Shown here piece by piece: positions 28,319-35,733 of a DNA stretch of 64,000 bases; position 1 is the first letter of the stretch; every line of letters starts with the position of its first letter. The notes beneath the pieces are model-generated. The model searched no databases and was not told where the DNA came from. It was given only the letters and a program-made list of their open reading frames with translations. The translations under genes and the position numbers were made by a program. The DNA comes from Bacteroidales bacterium (GTDB lineage Bacteria; Bacteroidota; Bacteroidia; Bacteroidales; 4484-276): the NCBI GenBank assembly GCA_035647615.1, contig DASRND010000013.1:44861-108860 (forward strand), in the 5' to 3' direction.

Positions 28319-28457
28319 CAGATCTTGAGTTGGAAATTGGTTGCAAAATCCAATTCTCCACTAGCGGGCACAAACATTACTAAAATACCAAAACGGCTTT
28401 TGTTGTTGGATTTTTTATAATTGGAGTTTATTTGTCTTTTTTGTGATTTGAAATTTG

Positions 28458-30293
28458 TTACTGATATTTCAGCATCTTCACCTTCCCTTTGCTGATGCTG
28501 TAGGGCACCTCTAAGATATTCCAGAGGTAAAAATCCATTTTGTGTGCATCGTTGGGTAGCGGAACGATGATATTGCTGAGCAAATGCCCTTCGGCTCCGG
28601 TATAAGCAGGACGCATCCAGTCGAGGGCATAATATTCGTAACGCACATTTTCACCAACGGCGTTATCTATCGAAGCCACTATCCAGCTTTTAAATGGCTG
28701 GTCGGGAGCGTCAATCTGCAGATCAAAAATAAGCTCCAGGGTTTTACCTGCCAAAGTATCTATTTCGATATTGATCAAACCAAGGTACAGCAAGGTCACA
28801 AGCCCGTTTGTAGAAATAGAATCTCTTTGAAGTATCAACTGGCGAGGCAACGGCGCTTTGCGTTTGAGCAGATGAAACCTGCTTTGCGGCCAATAATCCA
28901 CTGTATCGTAGAGGTCATATTTGTTCATTTTGTACATGGTATCCACAATCTGATAATCGCATAGTGTATCAGGAAAAAGTGAGCCATGAAACTTTCCTAA
29001 TTTACCTCCGTGCTCAAAATTCAAAAAAGCCCAGCGTAACTCACGCGCTTTATAGCCACCAACCGTTGGTGGTACTTCGCCGGGCGTGTAGCTTTCATAA
29101 ATTTCATCATAGAACCGTTCGGGAATTTTGTGATTCTCAAACGAATTGTGCGACAGGTTCATCACAAAAAGAAAATGCACTGGAATATAGGCAAGCGGTA
29201 CCAGGAACAGCGGCACAATACAACGAGGATATTGCTGGAACAATTCGTCCACAAGAAACAGCAGGCTGGCCAGGAAATACAACACAAAATAAAGCCCCGT
29301 GCGATCCTCGGGGTAATTAACATCTAACAATAATCGCAGCAGCAACACTGCCACAATGTTTCCTATGAATAAATAGAAAAACAGCAGCCGTTTGTCAAAA
29401 AGCCTTTCCCACGAAAATTGTTTCAGAATCATCCAAACTCCACCGGCCAGAATAAAAATCAGATAAAAGGCTATAAGTATTTCAAACAACAGCCACTCAG
29501 GATCAACCATTGCGTATAGGATGGTGCGCACAGTAATCTGCCAGATGCCGGTGGTGAGACCATAATACAATTCGCCCATTTCCTGCAGCTTAAACAGGAA
29601 AACGGCAAAATATACCGCCGACCCCATTCCGACAATAATTATCAGCAGCCACCGCCGCCAGGTGTGTGACAGGGATGGTTTGGGCAGAGTGACCAATCGC
29701 AAGGCCAACAAACCGATAATGATAAGCGACGTGTTGAGCAAAGTGAGATTGGCCGCCACAGCAAGCGCCAGCAACAGCAGCGTGCGCAGATAATCGGCAG
29801 CTTTGGCCTGCTCCAGGGCGCGGGTGAGATACCACATTGCTGGCAGCAGCAATCCCATGGATAGACCGTAGCCCCGGGAGAGCGCGAAAAATTCCATGAA
29901 ATTGTGCAGACAGGTGAGCGTCACCACACCGGTTATCCGAAGCCAGGGTCGGCGTAGTAAACCTGCAAATTTTACTACATAAATAAAATAAAGCGGGAAA
30001 GCCAGCAGATTGGCCAGACGCAAGACCATCGGCGACACGCCAAACACCGAGTAGAAAAAATAACTCAGGATGGAATTGAGAATATGGTTATTGGCAGAGA
30101 GTTCGTGGGCATAAGGCATAAAAAGTCCCGGCTGGATGTACCGGAAAAAAGTAGCCGTTTCGTCGTGTGTCAACTGCGTGTAGATGGCGCGCAGCCAAAG
30201 GTAGCCCCACAAAAAAACAAACAACCCCACATAAAAAATCACCTCGCCAGGGAGCTTTTTTTGCAATGGCAGTTTTGCTGTGTAATTCTCCAT
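28458..30293 (-). CDS. GT-C-like membrane glycosyltransferase with C-terminal beta domain
   Basis: 611 residues from the ATG at 30293. About ten to twelve membrane helices fill residues 18-385. The first extracytoplasmic loop has LTHDETATFF, the acidic motif position of ArnT/PMT-type (GT83/GT39) transferases that use polyprenyl-phosphate sugars. The last 220 residues are soluble and beta-rich, placed outside the membrane. It is therefore probably a glycosyltransferase of cell-surface glycans or proteins; sugar and acceptor are unknown. No family name is certain. It starts 60 bp after a TATTTTTG element. Confidence 0.7.
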   Translation of the reverse strand: MENYTAKLPLQKKLPGEVIFYVGLFVFLWGYLWLRAIYTQLTHDETATFFRYIQPGLFMPYAHELSANNHILNSILSYFFYSVFGVSPMVLRLANLLAFPLYFIYVVKFAGLLRRPWLRITGVVTLTCLHNFMEFFALSRGYGLSMGLLLPAMWYLTRALEQAKAADYLRTLLLLALAVAANLTLLNTSLIIIGLLALRLVTLPKPSLSHTWRRWLLIIIVGMGSAVYFAVFLFKLQEMGELYYGLTTGIWQITVRTILYAMVDPEWLLFEILIAFYLIFILAGGVWMILKQFSWERLFDKRLLFFYLFIGNIVAVLLLRLLLDVNYPEDRTGLYFVLYFLASLLFLVDELFQQYPRCIVPLFLVPLAYIPVHFLFVMNLSHNSFENHKIPERFYDEIYESYTPGEVPPTVGGYKARELRWAFLNFEHGGKLGKFHGSLFPDTLCDYQIVDTMYKMNKYDLYDTVDYWPQSRFHLLKRKAPLPRQLILQRDSISTNGLVTLLYLGLINIEIDTLAGKTLELIFDLQIDAPDQPFKSWIVASIDNAVGENVRYEYYALDWMRPAYTGAEGHLLSNIIVPLPNDAHKMDFYLWNILEVPYSISKGKVKMLKYQ

Positions 30294-30350
30294 CAATACC
30301 TTTTTAAAAATTAAACCCTGTCCCCTGTTTCAGATGTGCGCAGGAAGTGG

Positions 30351-30358
30351 CAAAAATA
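30351..30358 (-). promoter_or_regulatory. Putative -7 element of the GT-C-like gene
   Basis: TATTTTTG on the minus strand matches TAnnTTTG and lies 57 bp upstream of the ATG at 30293. No clear -33 box. Confidence 0.35.
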
Positions 30359-30535
30359 GTTTTTTGTTGTAATTATTCAGTGCGTGTCCACCAAGGAGGT
30401 GCTTTTGATTAAACCCATGGGTCGCAATCCGATTGTAGCCATAAAACTTACCCTGCTCGATTTCTTGTTCTAATTTCTCCACTCCTTGTAAATCCTTACT
30501 TTTGCCTCCTGAACTTTTAACCAGCAAAAGTATTG

Positions 30536-31471
30536 ATGAACATTCCTTTAAACTATTTACAACGGCAGTCGCCCTTCAGTCAGTTGATGATACTGGTGGC
30601 GCTCATTATAGCCACTACGTTTCTTACCCTTTTTTTGGGCATTCTGCTGGCAATTCCGTTTTTTGGCAGCGACATTTTTGTACTGATAGCAAAAGCCCCC
30701 GAAATGAATACGCCGCAGGACATAGCTTTGCTCAAATACCTGCAGGTGGTGAGCCAGGCGGGGATTTTTATCCTACCGGCTTTTGTCTTTGCAGCGCTCA
30801 TGTCCAACCGGTTGTGGAGCTATCTTCAAATGAACTCTCTGCCGGACGGACGCCAGGTGTTGGCTGTATTTTTTCTTTTATTTGCCATACTTCCGGGCAT
30901 CAACTGGCTCATGGAAATCAATGCCGCAATGAGCTTGCCGTCGTGGCTGCAGGGCGTCGAATCGTGGATGCGCACCAGTGAGGACGAAGCGGCGCGACTC
31001 ACCGAAGCCTTTCTTGCTACCACCACACCACGCGGGCTTATCGCAAATTTGTTTGTCGTCGCGCTGATGGCTGCTGTAGGTGAAGAATTGCTTTTTAGAG
31101 GAATTTTGCAAAAGCTCTTTACGCGTTGGTTTGGCAATGTGCACCTGGGCGTGCTGGTCACCAGCATATTGTTCAGCATGTTTCATCTGCAATTCTTCGG
31201 TTTCCTGCCGCGTCTGCTGCTGGGCATCCTTTTCGGATATATGCTTGTATGGTCCGGATCGCTCTGGCTGCCAATTCTGGCACATTTTATCAATAACGCG
31301 TCGGCGGTTTTGGTGTATTACTTTTACAATCGCGGAGCAATTGCCACGCCTGCCGAAGATTTCGGAACCATTCACAACCTGCCACTACTGATGCTTAGCC
31401 TGCTGGCCTCGGCCGCGCTGATGTATATTATTTATTACTACCGCAAAAAACCTTTTCATGAAGAATCTTAA
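30536..31471 (+). CDS. CPBP family intramembrane glutamic protease (CAAX protease-like)
   Basis: 311 residues from the ATG at 30536, with about eight membrane helices. The catalytic motif EExxxR is GEELLFRG, followed by MFHLQF and AHFINNAS carrying the other conserved active-site histidine/asparagine positions. Such proteins cut within membranes and are linked to prenyl-protein processing or bacteriocin self-immunity; no bacteriocin gene is nearby. It overlaps the following secreted-protein gene by 14 bp, so the two are translationally coupled. Confidence 0.9.
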   Translation: MNIPLNYLQRQSPFSQLMILVALIIATTFLTLFLGILLAIPFFGSDIFVLIAKAPEMNTPQDIALLKYLQVVSQAGIFILPAFVFAALMSNRLWSYLQMNSLPDGRQVLAVFFLLFAILPGINWLMEINAAMSLPSWLQGVESWMRTSEDEAARLTEAFLATTTPRGLIANLFVVALMAAVGEELLFRGILQKLFTRWFGNVHLGVLVTSILFSMFHLQFFGFLPRLLLGILFGYMLVWSGSLWLPILAHFINNASAVLVYYFYNRGAIATPAEDFGTIHNLPLLMLSLLASAALMYIIYYYRKKPFHEES

Positions 31472-34331
31472 CCCTACCCATTTTTGTTATCGCTTGGCTT
31501 TCGCCAAATATATGTTCGTGTTCCTCGCTCTGCTGATGCTTGCCCTCACGAGCAACGCACAAATTCTAAATGATGAACCTGCTGCTCTTCGCAGCCCCAA
31601 TGGGTTTCCTCCCGGATGGGAATACAGTCAGGCGTCGCCGAATGTCCATGGCATCATCGTGTTTCTGGAAGCCATCCCGCGCATCAACCAAATCCCATTG
31701 CAGCCTGGCGATTACATAGGCGCTTTTTACACCGACGACAACCAGCAACTTCGTTGCGCCGGTGCCGATTATTGGCTGGGCGACGAAAACATCATCTTTT
31801 CGGTTTTTGGCAACGACCCTGATACGCCCGAGAAAGATGGCTTCAACTCGGGTGAAACCATGCACTTCAAGGTTTTTTACCAAGCCAACCAAAAAGAATA
31901 TGATGTGGATTATCTGGCGTGGGATCCTTTTTATACGAGCAACTACAAGTGGTATTCTATGTCTATCTCCGGCATCATCGATCTGCAATGTTATGAGGGT
32001 TTTGATGCATTCGCCAGCGCTACTCCCAATCCCTTATGTCTGGGCGATGCCACACAACTGAATGCCAATATTTTTATAAATGGCAGTGGAAACTATTCCT
32101 ACACCTGGACCAGCGATCCGCCGGGCTTCAGCTCTTCGTTGCCCAATCCGGTGGATACTCCTGAAGCCAATACAAATTATCATTTGGCGGTGTGGGATGG
32201 ACAAACACTCTCAGAACATACCCTGCCTGTGAAGGTGAACGAAAACCCGGTGACCTGGGCTGGCAACGATCAGAGCATCTGCCAAAATCAATTCGCACAA
32301 CTTGCAGGTACCGCTGTAAATGCTTCGGCAATGATGTGGAGCACCTCCGGCGATGGTACTTTCGACGCACCCACAGCGCTCACACCAAAATACTTTCCCG
32401 GCACTGCCGATATTGCCAACGGACAAGCTATTCTCACCCTTACCGCTCAGCCACTCGTCGCCTGCACTTTTGTAAGCACCGACAATCTGGTGGTGACGAT
32501 ACAACCGTTGCCGGCTATCAGTGCGCCATCCAACAGGGTATTTTGTGAAAATCAAACATTCCTTTTTTCGGCTGCAGCCGAAAGTTACGCTTCCATCAGC
32601 TGGATCACTTCCGGTGATGGCACCTTTGCCAATACGCAGGGCGACACAGTGCAATATTTCCCCGGCAACAACGACTTTCTGCTCAAAGCATTTACCGTAA
32701 CCGCCTGTGCTCAGCCCGTTTCACCTTGCAGTGACGTTGCCTGCACAATGATCCACAGCACCATCCAGGACCCACCGGTGCTCAATGCGCCGCCTTCGCG
32801 CAATGGATGCGAATTTGCTCCCATTACCGTCAATAGCGCCTCCAGCAATTACGACCATGTGCTGTGGAGCACGCAAGGCGATGGCACTTTTGAAAATGCT
32901 GCCGTGCTCAACACAAAATATTATCCGGGCACCGCTGATGTAGCTGCAAGCGGAACTACACTCACCATAGCGGCTTTTGGCAGCGGCGCTTGCGGCAACT
33001 GGCCTGTCACCAAAGATGTAATTATCAATATCCGCCTTCAGCCTATTGCAAATGCCGGCAACGATATTACCCAATGTGCCGGAAATCCGGTGGCCTTGCA
33101 GGCCACTGCCAGCAATGCCGCCTCAATTATTTGGAGCACCAGCGGCGACGGCACTTTTAGCAACACCAGTCAAATGGCTACAAATTATTTTCCCGGAGCA
33201 GTAGATGCTTCCTCCGGCGGATGTCGGATCCACTTGCTGGCCAATCCCACACAGCCATGCACCCTCGCCGATATCGATACGCTACAACTGGTTTTGATGC
33301 CACCCGCTCAGGTTGAAATCGGATACAATAATGCAAGGATTTGCCATGATCAAAATTTCCACCTCGATCTGACCACCGCAGAACATTATGCTTCTTTGCA
33401 ATGGTCTACGGTGAATGGCGGTGGCACCTTCGATGACCCGTCGCTGCTGCATCCCGTTTATTATCCCAATGCTGCTGTCGATTACCCAAAAGGCTGCATC
33501 GTCCTGGGCGTTACTGCACAATCCATCAATCCCTGCACCGTGGCTGCCGCCGATTTTATGACTTTGTGTTTCCAGGCACCGCCAACCGCTTTTGCCGGAA
33601 CAGACGCAACCATTGCTGTTGGTGAAATTTACACCCCTGATGCCGCCGCTACAAATCATTCTGGGTTGCAATGGCAAACTACCGGCGATGGCACCTTTAA
33701 TTATGCGCAACTTCTGAGGCCTCAGTATTTTCATGGCGTGCAGGATAAAACCACAGGCCATGTGTCGCTGATATTAACGGCAAGCCCTATGAGCGGATGC
33801 CAGATTTCCGCTGTCGACACCGTGCTCATTACATTTACAGGTGGGGGTCAGCTCATAGAACTATATGCGGGAAACAATGCAATGTCGACCTACATTAATA
33901 CCGAAGGCAAAACTTTTGAAGAGGTGATTGCACCATTGCAGGATAAACTTTTGTTTGCCAAAGTTTTCAATAAAGTTTACTGGCCGAAATATGGGATCAA
34001 TACCATCGGGAATTACGACATTAGTAGCGGCTATGAGTTGCTGCTCAGCAGCGACACCGAATTGTTGATCGGTGGAGTTAATCTCTCTGCAACCGGTTTC
34101 ACTTTGCATGCAGGCTGGAATCTGATGCCGGTGCTTTCGCCCTTCTCTATCTCAGGGCAGGCTATTGTCGATCTTTTGGGCGATGCGCTGGTGATAATTG
34201 CAACTATTGATGGGGAGCAACGCGTCTTTCCTGCCCAAAACATCAACACGCTTCCACAATTAGAACCAGGAAAAGCCTATATGATAAAGATGAATGAAGA
34301 GGCTACTTTTGATTTTCCGATGTGTCCGTAA
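31458..34331 (+). CDS. Secreted protein with six GDGTF repeats, no T9SS sorting domain
   Basis: 957 residues. Signal peptide about 1-35. A module at about 52-175 (GDYIGAFY ... FSVFGNDPDTPEKDGFNSGE ... FKVF) matches the one near the C-terminus of the proteins at 24846 and 58227. A PKD-like domain is followed by six about 88-residue repeats, each with W(S/I/Q)TxGDGTF and YFPG (near residues 298, 388, 475, 565, 655, 741). Residues about 797-957 are the second shared module (VYWPKYGINTIG ... GWNLMPVL ... FPAQNINTLPQLEPGKAYMIKM). The chain ends exactly after that module with no type A or B sorting domain. It overlaps the CPBP gene. Confidence 0.8.
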   Translation: MKNLNPTHFCYRLAFAKYMFVFLALLMLALTSNAQILNDEPAALRSPNGFPPGWEYSQASPNVHGIIVFLEAIPRINQIPLQPGDYIGAFYTDDNQQLRCAGADYWLGDENIIFSVFGNDPDTPEKDGFNSGETMHFKVFYQANQKEYDVDYLAWDPFYTSNYKWYSMSISGIIDLQCYEGFDAFASATPNPLCLGDATQLNANIFINGSGNYSYTWTSDPPGFSSSLPNPVDTPEANTNYHLAVWDGQTLSEHTLPVKVNENPVTWAGNDQSICQNQFAQLAGTAVNASAMMWSTSGDGTFDAPTALTPKYFPGTADIANGQAILTLTAQPLVACTFVSTDNLVVTIQPLPAISAPSNRVFCENQTFLFSAAAESYASISWITSGDGTFANTQGDTVQYFPGNNDFLLKAFTVTACAQPVSPCSDVACTMIHSTIQDPPVLNAPPSRNGCEFAPITVNSASSNYDHVLWSTQGDGTFENAAVLNTKYYPGTADVAASGTTLTIAAFGSGACGNWPVTKDVIINIRLQPIANAGNDITQCAGNPVALQATASNAASIIWSTSGDGTFSNTSQMATNYFPGAVDASSGGCRIHLLANPTQPCTLADIDTLQLVLMPPAQVEIGYNNARICHDQNFHLDLTTAEHYASLQWSTVNGGGTFDDPSLLHPVYYPNAAVDYPKGCIVLGVTAQSINPCTVAAADFMTLCFQAPPTAFAGTDATIAVGEIYTPDAAATNHSGLQWQTTGDGTFNYAQLLRPQYFHGVQDKTTGHVSLILTASPMSGCQISAVDTVLITFTGGGQLIELYAGNNAMSTYINTEGKTFEEVIAPLQDKLLFAKVFNKVYWPKYGINTIGNYDISSGYELLLSSDTELLIGGVNLSATGFTLHAGWNLMPVLSPFSISGQAIVDLLGDALVIIATIDGEQRVFPAQNINTLPQLEPGKAYMIKMNEEATFDFPMCP

Positions 34332-34909
34332 AAAAGGGATACCAGGGTGACGATGTGATTTTTAATCCCGAAGGGATTGTATATTTATAGAAAGACATCG
34401 AGTGGAGGAAAATGCGACCCCTGCGGGGTCGAAGACACAATTGCTGATCACGGTGCTATAAACATTTGAACCCTTCGCTTTCTTTTCAATGCTATTTTTG
34501 GATGTTTCGATTCGTCTAGGTTTCATGTTTTTAATCCCGAAGGGATTGTATGTTTATAGAAAAGATTGTTAGCCAAGATGATGCGACCCCGAAGGGGTCG
34601 AACACACAATTGCTGATCATTGTGCTATAAACATTCGAACCCTTTGGGTTCAATATCAATCCATTCAAATAAATATTCATTTTTAAACTCGAATTGAAAC
34701 CGCTTTAATAACTCTATGTATTCCTCCATAAAAAGCGCTAAAACATTGGAACTTTTCGCGTTCTTTTCAATGCTATTTTTGGATGTTTCGGTTCGTTCAT
34801 GTGTTGGGTTGTTTAATCTTGACGGGATTGTATGTTTATATATCTATTCTGTTTGTTGGAAAGTGCGACTCCTGCGGGGTCAAACACATCTGTGCTGATC
34901 ATTGAGCTA
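34332..34909. repeat. Tripartite palindromic repeat array (copies 1-3), left of the transposase
   Basis: Three copies of a unit with three palindromes: (i) AATCCCGAAGGGATT, (ii) CGACCCC-NNN-GGGGTCG, (iii) GAACCCTTCGGGTTC. Starts are 34364/34415/34468, 34533/34584/34637 and 34815/34866/34919; the offsets are 51 and 53 nt in every copy. (iii) is degenerate in copy 1, (i) and (ii) are mismatched in copy 3, and copy 3's (iii) overlaps the transposase stop. Between copies lies a conserved A/T-rich linker (TTTTCAATGCTATTTTTGG at about 34483 and 34765). Confidence 0.9.
34652..34735 (-). pseudogene. Truncated 3' end of a second transposase copy
   Basis: These about 84 bases behind palindrome (iii) of copy 2 match 34934-35016 of the intact transposase, the C-terminal codons (ATTCAAATAAATATTC and AACCGCTTTAATAACTC against ATTCAAATAAGTATTC and AACCGCTTTAAAAACTC). 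The rest of the gene is missing. It shows that the repeat unit was once a whole element that lost its interior. Confidence 0.8.
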
Positions 34910-35395
34910 TTAACATTTAAACACCTCGGGTTCATCATCAATCCATTCAAATAAGTATTCGTCTTTAAACTCGATTTGAAACCGCTTTAAAAACTCCACG
35001 TATTCTTCCTTGAAGGTTTTCTTTTTGTGATGCTGCTTTTGTTTTGCAATGTAATTTATCACTGCATCCAAATTTGAATGACTATACGAAAATGCCCCAT
35101 ATCCTTCCTGCCATTGAAATTTAAACCTGACAAATCTCTTTTCTTTGATAAACTCATTAGATGATTTCTTTATTTCCCTAACCAAATCGGATAAACAACA
35201 GGAGGGCTTCATTCCTATGAAAAAATGTATATGGTCGGGCATCCCATTGATGGCAAGCATTTTTTGTCCTTTATTTTTCACAATACCTGAGATGTATTTG
35301 TAAAGCTCTTCCTCCCAACTAACATTAATTAGGCTTTCTCTACCTTTTACAGCAAATACCACTTGTATGTAAATTTGCGAAAATGTTCCGGACAT
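34910..35395 (-). CDS. IS200/RAYT-type tyrosine transposase (Y1 HUH)
   Basis: 161 residues. HUH motif MPDHIHFF with His55 and His57, and catalytic Tyr115 in AVINYIAKQKQHH, the layout of IS200/IS605 TnpA and of REP-associated transposases. It nicks and joins single-stranded DNA at hairpins. All catalytic residues are intact and the frame is complete. The stop codon and the last seven codons (GluProGluValPheLysCys) overlap palindrome (iii) of repeat copy 3. It lies among five repeat units and is most likely the enzyme that moves or once moved them. Confidence 0.92.
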   Translation of the reverse strand: MSGTFSQIYIQVVFAVKGRESLINVSWEEELYKYISGIVKNKGQKMLAINGMPDHIHFFIGMKPSCCLSDLVREIKKSSNEFIKEKRFVRFKFQWQEGYGAFSYSHSNLDAVINYIAKQKQHHKKKTFKEEYVEFLKRFQIEFKDEYLFEWIDDEPEVFKC

Positions 35396-35733
35396 GCTTT
35401 ATTCGTTTAGTTTAAAAATTGTGATTACATAATTACGTTAGCAAACATAATGCAACCCTCCCAGGGTCGAACACATCTCCATTGATCATTGTACTATAAA
35501 CATTAGAATCCTTCGCGTTCTTTTCAATGCTATTTTTGGATGTTTCGGTTCGTTCATGTGTTGTGTTGTTTAATCCCGACGGGATTGTATGTTTATATAT
35601 CTCTTCTGTTTGTTGGAAAGTGCGATTCCTGCGGGGTCAAACACATCTCCGCTATTTATTGTGTTATAAACATTTGAACCCTTCAGGTTCATCATCAATC
35701 CATTCAAATAAATATTCCCAATTTTCATAAACC
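35396..35733. repeat. Tripartite palindromic repeat array (copies 4-5), right of the transposase
   Basis: Copy 4 is degenerate: only a decayed (ii), CAACCCTCCCAGGGTCG, at about 35453-35469 and a decayed (iii), GAATCCTTCGCGTTC, at about 35506. Copy 5 is complete: (i) AATCCCGACGGGATT at 35572-35586, (ii) at 35623-35639, (iii) GAACCCTTCAGGTTC at 35676-35690, with the same 51 and 53 nt offsets as copies 1-3. After (iii) 27 bases of transposase C-terminal sequence remain (35691-35717). Confidence 0.88.

Noticed and set aside
34716..34898. Short ORF in the repeat array (and its near copy at 35527-35730)
   Set aside because: Both are the repeat linker and palindromes read as codons; their similarity reflects the DNA repeat.
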